IMG/VR virus record: IMGVR_UViG_3300020190_001908
Span: 1-40,811 of that record
Origin: a virus
Length of the DNA stretch: 40,811 nt
Strand: one strand, 5' to 3'
Positions 5,926 through 14,239 of the stretch are shown one piece after another (position 1 is the first letter of the stretch; the number at the start of each line of letters is the position of its first letter). Position numbers and translations under genes: made by a program. Below the pieces are notes generated by a model that worked only from the letters and a program-made list of their open reading frames with translations, made no database searches and was not told the DNA's origin.

Positions 5926-7698
5926 TTATCCCTGACATGCAACGCACTCCTCTTGTGACTTATCTTGTGTCTCACTAATATCAATCAACTTATTACGCTC
6001 AACCTTTTTAGAAACATTCTCTGCGCGGTTAGATGATTCTGTACGCAAATAGTATAGACCCTTACATCCAAGCTTCCATGCTGCAAAGTGAACCTTATGC
6101 ATCAATGCGCGAGACTCACCAGCAGGGAAAAATAGATTGAGTGACTGGCCCTGGCAGATATACTTCTGACGATCTGCGGCCTGTTCAACAAGTTCCATCT
6201 GATCAATTTCAATAGCGGTGGCAAAAATACGCTTTTGATATGCGCTCAGGAAGTCCAGATGTTGAATGGAACCGCCATTAGTGATAATACTTGACCAGAC
6301 CTCATCCGTATCTTTACCGAGCATGGTGAGCAATTGCTTAAGGTATTCATTTTTGACCAGGTGAGAGCCAGCGCGAGTGCGATGAGTAAAAGCATTTGCC
6401 TTCCAAGGTTCGATTGAGGGTGAGCACCCATGAACAATTGAGCTGTTTGCATTGGGTGCAATTGCAATCAGATGTGCATTACGCATTCCCGTGCCAACCA
6501 TATCGGGCGCTTCACCACGCTCGGTAGCAAGAGAGCGAGACTCAGCGATAGCCTTCTCCTGAATATCTGCGAATATTTCTCGATTGATTTCCCGAGCTTC
6601 CGGGCTTCCAAATGGTACTCCACGCTGCTGATAATATGAATGCAGCCCCATCGCGCCAAGACCGAGCGACCTCTCGCGTTGCGCCGAGAAACGCGCGCGC
6701 GAAATCTCGTCCCCCGCATTCTTGATAAACACGTTCAGAACATTGTCCAGCATCCGAATCATGTCTCTGACGATATTGGAGTTCTTCCACTCGTCGTACT
6801 TCTCTAGGTTTAATGAAGATAGGCAACATACAGCGGTTCTTTCCTCGCTAGTTGGTAGATGAATCTCATTGCAAAGATTAGATCCATGAATTTTGAGACC
6901 AAGATCCTTGAGAGGCTGCGGCAGACTTGCATTTGCAGTATCAATAAAGTTTAGATAGGGCTCACCTGTGCGATAGCGCACCTCAAGAATGGTTTCCCAT
7001 AGCTTTCGGGCCCGCATAGTTTCACGTGCGGTACCATCATTTGGATCGCGCAAGGCCCACTCACTATCATTTTCAACAGCCCGCATAAATTCATCTGTGA
7101 TATTGACAGCATGATGCAGATTAAGACACTTACGATTTACGTCACCAGTAGGTACACGAATGGTGAGAAATTCCATGATATCAGGATGCGACACGTCAAG
7201 ATAAGCGGCATAAGAACCCTTGCGCGTCTTACCCTGACGATATGCTGTCATATCAGAGTCGACCGTATGCAGAAATGGAATTGGGCCGGGCGCGACATCA
7301 GAAACAGAGCGTACAGATGACCAGTGACCACCCACGCCCCCACCCTTGACAGAGAGCCAGCGTAGCTCGGCTGTGTGATCAATCAGACCCTTTAGAGTAT
7401 CAGGCACATATGTCAGAAAGCACGAAATAGGAAGTGCCTTGACTCGTTCACCTGGTAGTGTTGCATTTGACAGCACTGGCGAAGAATACATGAACCACCC
7501 ATTTGAGGCTGCATCATATAACCTTTGAGCAAGTTCCATATCACCATCAGAGAATGCAACCGCCGCGCGAGCGAAAGACTTCTGCGGTGTATCTTCATTC
7601 TTGCGACAATAATAGTCACGTAGCAGGGTGAGAGAAAACTCTGAAAGTAATGCGTCACGGGAAGTGTCAATAGACACACCCAGGTGGTCAAGCAGCAT
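5926..7698 (-). CDS. nrdA: Class I ribonucleotide reductase alpha subunit, short form
   Basis: The catalytic subunit that reduces ribonucleotides to deoxyribonucleotides. NLCNE (Asn274, Cys276, Glu278) is the catalytic loop, Cys93 and one of Cys291/Cys292 are the active-site redox pair, and GLYYLRT holds the tandem tyrosines of the radical path. The C-terminus ECVACQG ends with the Cys585/Cys588 shuttle. At 590 aa it is much shorter than the 750-760 aa of E. coli or T4 NrdA, and no N-terminal ATP-cone is visible, so dATP feedback inhibition is probably absent. The ATG is preceded by GGAGG. No intein or intron interrupts it. Confidence 0.96.
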   Translation of the reverse strand: MLLDHLGVSIDTSRDALLSEFSLTLLRDYYCRKNEDTPQKSFARAAVAFSDGDMELAQRLYDAASNGWFMYSSPVLSNATLPGERVKALPISCFLTYVPDTLKGLIDHTAELRWLSVKGGGVGGHWSSVRSVSDVAPGPIPFLHTVDSDMTAYRQGKTRKGSYAAYLDVSHPDIMEFLTIRVPTGDVNRKCLNLHHAVNITDEFMRAVENDSEWALRDPNDGTARETMRARKLWETILEVRYRTGEPYLNFIDTANASLPQPLKDLGLKIHGSNLCNEIHLPTSEERTAVCCLSSLNLEKYDEWKNSNIVRDMIRMLDNVLNVFIKNAGDEISRARFSAQRERSLGLGAMGLHSYYQQRGVPFGSPEAREINREIFADIQEKAIAESRSLATERGEAPDMVGTGMRNAHLIAIAPNANSSIVHGCSPSIEPWKANAFTHRTRAGSHLVKNEYLKQLLTMLGKDTDEVWSSIITNGGSIQHLDFLSAYQKRIFATAIEIDQMELVEQAADRQKYICQGQSLNLFFPAGESRALMHKVHFAAWKLGCKGLYYLRTESSNRAENVSKKVERNKLIDISETQDKSQEECVACQG

Positions 7699-7718
7699 AT
7701 GTGCCTCCGATCGTTAAA

Positions 7719-8387
7719 TTATATGTTGATAATATTAGGGAAAATTCTAACAATTTCCCTGGCACATCCCAATGCAACTTCGCGATGTTCCTTCTGAGTC
7801 GAAGGATCGCTTCTAACTTCAATATAGTGTAGCCAAGAACGAATAGAACCCTTCATATAGACACGCGAATTAGTCAGGCCTTCAGGTAGAACTGCTCGCG
7901 CTTGTTCTTTGGCAATACCATTTTTAATTGCCCACTCATATTCACGCTCCGCAGCAAATAGAACACGCTGCTGCGAACGATACCATTCATTCTGTAGATA
8001 AACGTCATCCACCTCAATACTATTCTGACGGTTTTTATTATCTTGCAATCTCGCCTCTCGTGTCACAAACTGCATATCCTTTGTTGGATCAGCATAACGC
8101 TGACTAAACTCTTGGAAAGAAAATGACCGATGGCGAATAATCTGATGGGTGATATCACGCGTGGTGTCAATCTCAATGGTAGCATCTACCATCTCGAGAG
8201 GCGACCAATGCTTGTGCTTCACCAGATACTTAACCAGCTTTTCTGCACTTTCACTATTAAATTGATTGCTTGGATTAGATACTCTGGCACAAAATGCGAC
8301 TAGTTCCAGAGCATTACTGACGCCTTGAGTTTTAATCTCATCCACTGGTTGAGTATAGGAAATTAATTTGACTTTCGGCCCACCCAT
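7719..8387 (-). CDS. thyX: Flavin-dependent thymidylate synthase ThyX
   Basis: Makes dTMP from dUMP using methylene-tetrahydrofolate, FAD and NADPH. The ThyX signature RHRx7S is intact: Arg85-His86-Arg87 ... Ser95 in RHRSFSFQEFSQRY. The C-terminal LPEGLTNSRVYMKGSIRSWLHYI segment carries the conserved substrate-binding Arg. The 222-residue length is normal. GGAG lies 6 nt before the ATG at 8387, which I prefer over the in-frame ATG at 8399. Together with the adjacent nrdA/nrdB it forms a deoxynucleotide supply block. Confidence 0.96.
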   Translation of the reverse strand: MGGPKVKLISYTQPVDEIKTQGVSNALELVAFCARVSNPSNQFNSESAEKLVKYLVKHKHWSPLEMVDATIEIDTTRDITHQIIRHRSFSFQEFSQRYADPTKDMQFVTREARLQDNKNRQNSIEVDDVYLQNEWYRSQQRVLFAAEREYEWAIKNGIAKEQARAVLPEGLTNSRVYMKGSIRSWLHYIEVRSDPSTQKEHREVALGCAREIVRIFPNIINI

Positions 8388-8400
8388 AATAATCTCCATT

Positions 8401-9417
8401 TTAGCATTTCTTCCAGTCACGCAAAGCTAGATTAAGAGCTAGCCCTTGGTGGGTGCAGGTATTTAGCAGAGTCACCACCTCTGAGAGATCCACCCCATCT
8501 ACTACTGACTCATTGATATCTTTATATTTCCAAGTTGATGGCCAAATTACCATAGGAATATTTCTGTTAATCATTTTTTGCATTTGGTCGACCAACTGCT
8601 TATTGCGCGGTTGATTGTCAAATACCAACACAGCCTTATCTTCGGGAATATATGAGAGAGCACGAACCATGTCGGTACCACCAGGCGCAATAGAATTTGG
8701 CACCAGCATCGAGTCGAATTGCCCTTCTAGCACATATACAGTCTTGCTCACATCAACTCGATCGAGGCCATAGACAAGTGGCTCATTATTGATGCGAACC
8801 GTAATATATCGTATTGTGCTATTACCCATAGCACGACCCGTCACACCAGTAAGCTCACCGTTTAGATTACGAAAAGGAATGACAATTCGTTCGTCAGAGA
8901 TAAGCCGATCTTTATAGCCACTGTTTAGCTCCTCACATACTTTCATATCTTTTGCATAATACAAATCGGCAAATCGTGCCTTAGGTATCTTTCGACCCAG
9001 CAGATATTGCAAAGCACGATGTTCCTCGGGTAAAGTCGAAATTTGCACAAGACCAAGATCGGTAAGACGTGGCTCTGCTATAGGTTGCGCTTTAAATTCA
9101 GGTTTAGGAATTAGATACCGTGGTCCGGTATTACCACCTCTGGATTCTTTGAATACCTCAAGACGATATTCTCTGGCCAGAGCAGGATCGACATGCTCTA
9201 TAAGCTTGGACATATTTGTGCTAATACTGCAATTGTGACACTTGAATACCAGAATACCCTTGTTCTGATAGACATACCCACGCGCTTTGGTTCGGCTGTG
9301 ACTTGAGTCACCGCAGAATGGGCAACGAAAATTATACAGCCTATCGCTCTTCCTCTTAAAGAGGCTGAGTTTCATAGACAGCATACCAAGGTATTTGTGA
9401 TCAATATGAAGTTGCAT
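8401..9417 (-). CDS. DNA primase, T4 gp61-like
   Basis: A 338-residue DnaG-type primase. The N-terminal zinc-binding domain has Cys32/Cys35 (RCPFCGDSS) and Cys60/Cys63 (FKCHNC). The TOPRIM catalytic core appears at VYVLEGQFDSM (Glu231 and Asp235), followed by AVLVFDNQPR. It would work with the gp41-type helicase encoded at 22-23 kb. The ATG lies 7 nt after a -10 box and only AAGG precedes it, so the message is predicted to be leaderless or nearly so. Confidence 0.93.
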   Translation of the reverse strand: MQLHIDHKYLGMLSMKLSLFKRKSDRLYNFRCPFCGDSSHSRTKARGYVYQNKGILVFKCHNCSISTNMSKLIEHVDPALAREYRLEVFKESRGGNTGPRYLIPKPEFKAQPIAEPRLTDLGLVQISTLPEEHRALQYLLGRKIPKARFADLYYAKDMKVCEELNSGYKDRLISDERIVIPFRNLNGELTGVTGRAMGNSTIRYITVRINNEPLVYGLDRVDVSKTVYVLEGQFDSMLVPNSIAPGGTDMVRALSYIPEDKAVLVFDNQPRNKQLVDQMQKMINRNIPMVIWPSTWKYKDINESVVDGVDLSEVVTLLNTCTHQGLALNLALRDWKKC

Positions 9418-9424
9418 AGACCTT

Positions 9425-9453
9425 ATAATATATCAAACAGGGTCATATGTCAA
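9425..9453 (-). promoter_or_regulatory. Sigma70-like promoter for primase, near-leaderless
   Basis: TTGACA at 9453-9448, a 17-nt spacer, TATTAT at 9430-9425, then 7 nt to the primase ATG. It shares the GCCTTTGACA context with the CobT-like promoter at 37.7 kb. The next upstream gene (carbamoyltransferase) stops at 9462, just before the -35. Confidence 0.75.
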
Positions 9454-9461
9454 AGGCTAGA

Positions 9462-10904
9462 TTAGAAAATTTTAATAGAATACTTGTTCTGAAAGGTCAT
9501 AGCATCATTCCACGAATTTACAAGAGGTTGCCCTTTGATATTAAGACTTGTATTCATAAGCATCGGGCAACCTGATGCATTATACCATGCTTCAAGCAAT
9601 TCTCTAAATCTTGGATTATTTTCTTTGGTTACTGTCTGCACACGACTTGTATTATCAACATGACATATACCCGGAAATGATTTTGGATCTTTGCATTTCG
9701 ATACAAATTGCATGTATGAACTATCACTAATATCAAAATAAGTTGATGAATGTTCTGCTAGTATTGCTGGCGCAAATGGTCTAAAATTTTGTCGCTTTTT
9801 TATCACATTCATTCTATCTTTTGCATTTTGACCACGTGGATCACATAGCAAACTTCTATTACCGAGAGCCCTGGGCCCAAATTCTGCACGACCATTAGCA
9901 ATACCGACAATATCACCGCGCATAAGATATTTTACTATTCTATCAATGTCTAGCTCTTGATCAATATCTGTACCAAGATATGGACCATTCCATTCTAGCT
10001 TGTCATTCAATAGTGCTGCACATGCACCTATAGAATTACCCGCATCACCTGGGTTAGGCATGATATATACATTGTCATATATCTTAGCTAATAGACTATT
10101 GGCCACACAATTTAGAGCCACACCACCCATGAATACTAGATTTTTGGATTGTAGATGAGTTTTCATCCACTCTGCTGTTTTAGTAAGATAATATTCGACT
10201 ATAAATTGAGCGGATGCAGCAATATCAAACTGACTTGCAGTCCTACCATCTTCCCACCACTGACACCCTCTATGTAAATTGTGCTTTGCTTTAAATCTTG
10301 GTGGATTCCAGTCATCAAAGAATGTCTTTAACATCTTATCAACTAGAGTCGGTTCACCATATGCAGCCATACCCATAAGAATGTATTCATCCTCATTAGG
10401 TTTTAGACCGACATATTGTGTCATTGATGAGTAGAATAGACCTATGCTATTTGGATATCGATAGCTTATGACCTTCTTTAGGTCACGACCAGAAGCTTTC
10501 CATATCGTGACAGTGTTCCATTCACCGATTGAATCAACAACCAATATGGATGCATCATCAAATTTGGAAGTAAAATATCCTGCGGCCGCATGACTTTTAT
10601 GGTGACCGACAAATTCATAATTGATATGACCAAGACCTATAGATGAAAGTACATCTTTATAATTTGACAATATTGGTCGCTCGCCAGAAATTAATCTGCG
10701 ACTTGATTTAAGAAAAGGTCTATCAGAAATTACTATTGTCTTTGGTATGCCATATGAAAGCATTTCCTCAACCATCTGTAGATTGAGACTGCTATCATTT
10801 TTTATGCGAGAATATCTTTCTGAGTGTGCCGCCCAAAGTATTCTATCACCATCAACCAACGCCATGCTTGCATCATGATTATCGCAGTTGACTCCGAGTA
10901 ACAT
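9462..10904 (-). CDS. Carbamoyltransferase, NodU/TobZ family
   Basis: A 480-residue two-domain O-carbamoyltransferase. The N-terminal YrdC/Kae1-like domain opens with LLGVNCDNHDASMAL and has GHHKSHAAAGYF (His101, His102, His105: metal site), DSIGEWNT and FMGGVALNC. The C-terminal domain has GRAEFGPRALGNRS, the carbamoyl-phosphate/ATP-binding signature. It transfers a carbamoyl group to a hydroxyl of a sugar, antibiotic or nucleobase. Some phage members of this family carbamoylate 5-hydroxymethylcytosine in DNA, but I see no dioxygenase here that would make that base. The start at 10904 lies 1 nt after the small peptide stop. An upstream in-frame start at 10934 is less likely. Confidence 0.92.
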   Translation of the reverse strand: MLLGVNCDNHDASMALVDGDRILWAAHSERYSRIKNDSSLNLQMVEEMLSYGIPKTIVISDRPFLKSSRRLISGERPILSNYKDVLSSIGLGHINYEFVGHHKSHAAAGYFTSKFDDASILVVDSIGEWNTVTIWKASGRDLKKVISYRYPNSIGLFYSSMTQYVGLKPNEDEYILMGMAAYGEPTLVDKMLKTFFDDWNPPRFKAKHNLHRGCQWWEDGRTASQFDIAASAQFIVEYYLTKTAEWMKTHLQSKNLVFMGGVALNCVANSLLAKIYDNVYIMPNPGDAGNSIGACAALLNDKLEWNGPYLGTDIDQELDIDRIVKYLMRGDIVGIANGRAEFGPRALGNRSLLCDPRGQNAKDRMNVIKKRQNFRPFAPAILAEHSSTYFDISDSSYMQFVSKCKDPKSFPGICHVDNTSRVQTVTKENNPRFRELLEAWYNASGCPMLMNTSLNIKGQPLVNSWNDAMTFQNKYSIKIF

Positions 10905-10905
10905 T

Positions 10906-11001
10906 TTAGTATATAAACGGATCGTTCTTAGCAATTTTTTTTAGATATCTTTTTCTTTTCCAAATGTATATTAGCTCTTTAATTTTTTCAATAATTTTCA
11001 T
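10906..11001 (-). CDS. Basic 31-aa peptide
   Basis: A tiny gene beginning MKIIEKIKEL, with a Lys/Arg-rich amphipathic sequence (WKRKRYLKK in the middle) and ending PFIY. It exactly fills the space between two genes: its ATG lies 1 nt after the SGNH gene stop, and its TAA lies 1 nt before the carbamoyltransferase ATG. AAAGG precedes it by about 10 nt. This spacing matches the rest of the phage and argues for a real coupled gene. The function is unknown; RNA-binding or membrane-active are possibilities. Confidence 0.55.
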   Translation of the reverse strand: MKIIEKIKELIYIWKRKRYLKKIAKNDPFIY

Positions 11002-11002
11002 A

Positions 11003-11668
11003 TCAAAATGGCCTTTCTTCATAAAGATACCCATGACCGGGATATTCTATTATCAATTTATGTAAAAATGTTGCAAGTTTTTGATTATTTTCATATGTCA
11101 TATGATTTGAATAAAATTCAGTTTCTGTGTTCATTGACAAATATTTGTCAATTGATTGTTTGACGGTAACACCACAATTAAATTTACGAAATTGCTCTCG
11201 ATGTTTTGATACACCATAGAGATGTATGACTTTTTCCACTTGTTTCTTTGCTAGAAATTGATCCAATTCAATAAACCACTGACGTTCAGCCCAATCATGA
11301 AAATTTGCAGAATATAGATGCTTATAATAGTCAGCCGCGGCTTGATATATTGTTCTATTTTCAGAATTTTTTAAAATCTTAGCATGTTTATAAGCACTAG
11401 CCATTGTAAATGGTTTGTTCATATCACTAGGTATTCTACTAGCTTCCGTATGCACAATTATTACAACTTTTGCAGGTTTTGAATTTAATTCAGCAAATAA
11501 ACGATTTCTTATACTCCACCAGTGACAGCCGGGATAACCGCGTCCACGAGGGCGACCTTTTGCAATATCAGTTAATTCAAATAAAAGAGCATTTGGCCAG
11601 TGACCTAAATTGCCTCTTTCTGAACACCAACTATCACCAACAATTAATATATCATCCCAATCGTACAT
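11003..11668 (-). CDS. SGNH hydrolase-like protein
   Basis: A 221-residue protein opening DDILIVGDSWCSERG, where GDSW (Asp12, Ser13) on a hydrophobic strand is the block I motif of SGNH/GDSL esterases. VVIIVHTEASR resembles a later strand, and SNHMTYENN near the C-terminus supplies a candidate catalytic His (block V). Such enzymes often act on acetyl or acyl groups of polysaccharides. Clustered with a carbamoyltransferase, it may tailor a glycan. The ATG is 3 nt after the upstream stop, without a clear ribosome-binding site. The gene is AT-richer than its neighbours, as are the next two downstream genes. Confidence 0.62.
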   Translation of the reverse strand: MYDWDDILIVGDSWCSERGNLGHWPNALLFELTDIAKGRPRGRGYPGCHWWSIRNRLFAELNSKPAKVVIIVHTEASRIPSDMNKPFTMASAYKHAKILKNSENRTIYQAAADYYKHLYSANFHDWAERQWFIELDQFLAKKQVEKVIHLYGVSKHREQFRKFNCGVTVKQSIDKYLSMNTETEFYSNHMTYENNQKLATFLHKLIIEYPGHGYLYEERPF

Positions 11669-11671
11669 GAA

Positions 11672-11905
11672 TTAGTCACCGTTACCATTTCCACCCTTAG
11701 ATGAGCTACTCTTACCAGCAGGCACATATTTACCTAGCGCCTTATAGAATACCTTATCCTGATTGTCTTTAATAAATTGCTTGAAGCGAGTTTTCTTGCG
11801 GCGCAGCATCGCCATTGGTGGTCGACCAGGCTCACCCTCCGGTCCTACGCCTACTCCGGCAATATTACCACCACCGACTGCATTAACTGGTGCGTCCTCT
11901 TCCAT
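11672..11905 (-). CDS. Small conserved phage protein with Gly/Pro-rich N-terminus
   Basis: A 77-residue protein whose N-terminus APVNAVGGGNIAGVGVGPEG resembles short proteins seen in environmental T4-like phages; I know of no assigned function. It continues with a basic centre (LRRKKTRFKQF) and a Ser/Gly/Asn-rich tail. GAGGAGG precedes the ATG, which overlaps the upstream stop as TGATG. Its position after probable structural genes suggests a virion or assembly role, which is inference only. Confidence 0.6.
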   Translation of the reverse strand: MEEDAPVNAVGGGNIAGVGVGPEGEPGRPPMAMLRRKKTRFKQFIKDNQDKVFYKALGKYVPAGKSSSSKGGNGNGD

Positions 11906-12294
11906 CAGATCCTCCTCAGAATCATGACTATGAGAGGATCCATGGGTATATCGGATCCTATTATGGTCTCGTTTTTCTTACCTATACCGTCAATTTTTTC
12001 TGGCCAGTAACCCATCAGAACCAAAAACGGCTTTAAATATTGTAACTGATCGCGCATCTTAAATATAAGCATCTTAGTCATTGCATCACGTTGAAATACA
12101 TTATAGAGTGCTATAAGATGGTTTAGTATATATCTATCTTTTAATTCACCAGTCTTAATATATCTACTCATTAATCTTTGAAGATTGCGTATGCGACCAA
12201 GATCCTCGTGAAATTCTGCCTCATCTACACAGGCTGGATTTTCATAGTGCTTGGCCGCATACAAAATGAAATTGCTGTCATCGATAATATTCAT
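11905..12294 (-). CDS. Conserved T4-like phage protein, 129 aa
   Basis: The sequence ILYAAKHYENPACVDEAEFHEDLGRI and YILNHLIALYNVF look like a helical protein conserved among cyanophage-type T4-like phages near structural genes. No catalytic motif is visible and I cannot assign a function. It starts 4 nt after the upstream stop with no strong ribosome-binding site, so translation is probably coupled. Confidence 0.65.
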   Translation of the reverse strand: MNIIDDSNFILYAAKHYENPACVDEAEFHEDLGRIRNLQRLMSRYIKTGELKDRYILNHLIALYNVFQRDAMTKMLIFKMRDQLQYLKPFLVLMGYWPEKIDGIGKKNETIIGSDIPMDPLIVMILRRI

Positions 12295-12298
12295 GATA

Positions 12299-12703
12299 TT
12301 AGAAGGTCGATAGAGCTACCCTTTTCAATGTTGTTGTATTCACCGCGATATACAGATGTGTATTGGTAAAGAATGCTTGACCGACCTTATAACCTGCGGT
12401 GGCTGCATTGTTAGAACCAGGAGTCGAACGAAGCGTGGTGATAAAGTTATTCACCTTTAATAGGCCGTTCGATGTGATATTGACATTTGACGTAATGACT
12501 GTATTCGAGCAAGTAATTGTCGCATTACCCTTGACGGTCACACGAGAATTGAATACAGTATTTGAGGGTACCGCACCGAAGAAATTCTTTACAGTAATAT
12601 TCTTCGATGTCGGTACACCATTGGGATCATCTATCACAAGCAGCAGGTCCTCGGAAGCCGTAGTCCCCAAAGATGTTAGCTGACTTACCTTTTTATCGGC
12701 CAT
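12299..12703 (-). CDS. Probable virion structural protein, 134 aa
   Basis: The N-terminal segment KKVSQLTSLGTTASEDLLLVIDDPNG resembles the start of fibre or virion structural proteins of T4-like phages, which often begin with a short attachment region of this kind. The rest is rich in Asn, Thr and Val with alternating beta-type segments (TVFNSRVTVKGNATITCSN), as in fibre-like beta structures. GGAG lies 6 nt before the ATG. Exact location in the particle is unknown. Confidence 0.62.
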   Translation of the reverse strand: MADKKVSQLTSLGTTASEDLLLVIDDPNGVPTSKNITVKNFFGAVPSNTVFNSRVTVKGNATITCSNTVITSNVNITSNGLLKVNNFITTLRSTPGSNNAATAGYKVGQAFFTNTHLYIAVNTTTLKRVALSTF

Positions 12704-12718
12704 TCTATGCTCCTACTA

Positions 12719-13438
12719 TTAGCCGCCAGTTGTGGCCGAGCGAACCGTGAATGTGCCGAAGTTATTTGACACAGAACCCGCAATCACATTATTAGCAAGC
12801 TCAGCACCATTTGTACCGAGGTTCAAGCTAATCAGGTTTGCAGTAAATGTGCCAGTTCCGTTGGCCGCGGCAAATGATAGCGTATTTGCATTTACCTTAT
12901 ATGTACCAGCAACACCAGGCACAAAGCGGAATACCAGAGTATTATTCGCATTGATAATATCTGTGCGAGATGTAGAAGAACGAGCATTGGCTGTAGCGAT
13001 TAGTGTATTACCGCTGACAGTATTTGCAATGCGAACACGAATGAAACCTGTACCGCCCTTGTGACGCACCGGCTCATTAAATACGACATATAGATTGGCT
13101 GTGCCTGAGCGCACAAGAGCATTACCACCTGTCGAGTTTGATGAGACGTATACCTGAGTGATTTCCGGAAATCCTAGATGAGATACATTAGCATAGCCAT
13201 CATTGAGAATGCCAGGATTAGCGGCAACTAGAACTTCATCACGCTGACTATTCGCACCATCCTTGTTGATGTTGCGACGACGCACCCAACCTTGTGTGGT
13301 AGCAATTACATTGCGTTTCCAAGACGCTTGACCATCAGTGGCACCACCAAATGGCTGAAAGCCATATTTGATTCCTGCAACTGTATTAGCACCAGAAACA
13401 GTGTTCTGGCTATCTTTCTTAAAGTCCCATAGAGGCAT
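12719..13438 (-). CDS. Probable virion structural protein, 239 aa
   Basis: Begins MPLWDFKKDSQNTVSGAN and contains YGFQPFG and QGWVRRRN, a pattern seen in T4-like phage structural proteins. It continues with low-complexity Asn/Thr/Ala/Gly-rich beta segments containing two Ig-like-looking repeats (FIRVRIANTVSGN and FTANLISLNLGTNG). No enzymatic motif is seen. The ATG at 13438 follows AAAGGA. A candidate late promoter motif (CTAAATA) lies about 57 nt upstream, consistent with a late gene. Confidence 0.62.
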   Translation of the reverse strand: MPLWDFKKDSQNTVSGANTVAGIKYGFQPFGGATDGQASWKRNVIATTQGWVRRRNINKDGANSQRDEVLVAANPGILNDGYANVSHLGFPEITQVYVSSNSTGGNALVRSGTANLYVVFNEPVRHKGGTGFIRVRIANTVSGNTLIATANARSSTSRTDIINANNTLVFRFVPGVAGTYKVNANTLSFAAANGTGTFTANLISLNLGTNGAELANNVIAGSVSNNFGTFTVRSATTGG

Positions 13439-13494
13439 TTGAGTTTCCTTTCCGCTTTTCGTAAGCACTACTCAGCATAATATAAATTACTGGC

Positions 13495-13500
13495 TATTTA
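13495..13500 (-). promoter_or_regulatory. Candidate late promoter, CTAAATAGCC
   Basis: CTAAATAGCC on the coding strand in the 83-nt gap before a structural gene. T4-like late promoters are a lone TATAAATA-type -10 box. The same ten-base string occurs in the gap at 18.04 kb, and TAAATA also occurs in gaps at 20.53 and 29.55 kb. It lacks a recognisable -35. Confidence 0.4.
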
Positions 13501-13521
13501 GCATTTTAACTTTAGGTTTAT

Positions 13522-14109
13522 TCATGTCCGTTTAGTCTTTGATTTGGATTTTGCAATTGTTTCGCGAGCCTTTTTTGTTAGCATCTTTAAACGAGAACGT
13601 GACACGGGGTTATTCGATTTTTTATATGGGCCTTCAAACGGCGGCTTCTCTTGTGTTACAGCCTCGGTAGGCACACAGTTAGGTACCATGCGTCCATTTT
13701 TCATCTTCATTCCTACTGCAGTATAGCCCGACCAGCAAGCTTCTTCTTTGTGGAAATTACCAGCTTTCATTTCATCATGATGTTTATTTGCCATTCTTTC
13801 TGCTGCTTTTTTTCTATCAGCCCCAGAAAACATTTCATGACCCTTTTGACCAGAACCATGTTCTTTAGCATAAGAATCGGCCGCTCTATCAGCATGATAT
13901 TTCCATAATGTTTTTGCTTTTTCGTGATCATATGTTCCTTTTTTGTATTTCTTCTCAAGATTTTTTACCACAGGAACATGAGACGTTTTATAAAGATGTG
14001 CATTATTATCAGCATATGTATGAAGTTCCCTTGCTGCTGTATCGGAATCTTCATTGATTTCTTCTTTAGGCACACAATTTGGTACCATGTGTCCGTCTTT
14101 CATCTTCAT
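13522..14109 (-). CDS. Phage protein with duplicated GMKMKxGxMVPNCVP motif
   Basis: A 195-residue, lysine- and histidine-rich protein. The motif MKMKDGHMVPNCVP at the N-terminus recurs at about residues 133-146 as MKMKNGRMVPNCVP, preceded in the second copy by CWSGYTAVG. Between them is a helical region (LYKTSHVPVVKNLEKKYKKGTYD ... AKEHGSG) of a type common in phage and mobile-element proteins. In the first copy the WSGYTA segment is also encoded upstream in frame but is not translated, because a TGA stop lies just before it and the ATG comes after. ATG 14103, with AGGA 6 nt upstream, is an alternative start. The function is unknown. Confidence 0.62.
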   Translation of the reverse strand: MKMKDGHMVPNCVPKEEINEDSDTAARELHTYADNNAHLYKTSHVPVVKNLEKKYKKGTYDHEKAKTLWKYHADRAADSYAKEHGSGQKGHEMFSGADRKKAAERMANKHHDEMKAGNFHKEEACWSGYTAVGMKMKNGRMVPNCVPTEAVTQEKPPFEGPYKKSNNPVSRSRLKMLTKKARETIAKSKSKTKRT

Positions 14110-14212
14110 TCCTTTCGCAGTATAGCCTGACCAGATGGAAATTCAGAATTTGCTGTCTTATAAACCCTACCTAGAACTTTATTATACCGTATTCGCGTGG
14201 GTCCTCTGCCAT
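14106..14212 (-). pseudogene. Possible 35-aa gene requiring a -1 frameshift
   Basis: ATG at 14212 opens MAEDP but its frame stops after 13 codons. Moving to the -1 frame at GACCCACG gives a 35-residue product containing TRIRYNKVLGRVYKTANSE and FPSGQA, which looks like real coding sequence and ends by overlapping the next start (AATGA). AAGG lies upstream. A deleted C in an original GACCCC run, or programmed -1 slippage, would explain it. The 130-nt gap 14110-14239 holds nothing else that I recognise. Confidence 0.35.
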
Positions 14213-14239
14213 GATTATTAGTCCTTATTTTTCTTTATC

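Noticed and set aside
9462-10904. 5-hydroxymethylcytosine carbamoylation as an established pathway here
   Set aside because: No TET/JBP dioxygenase or dCMP hydroxymethylase was seen in the window, so this remains only a possibility.
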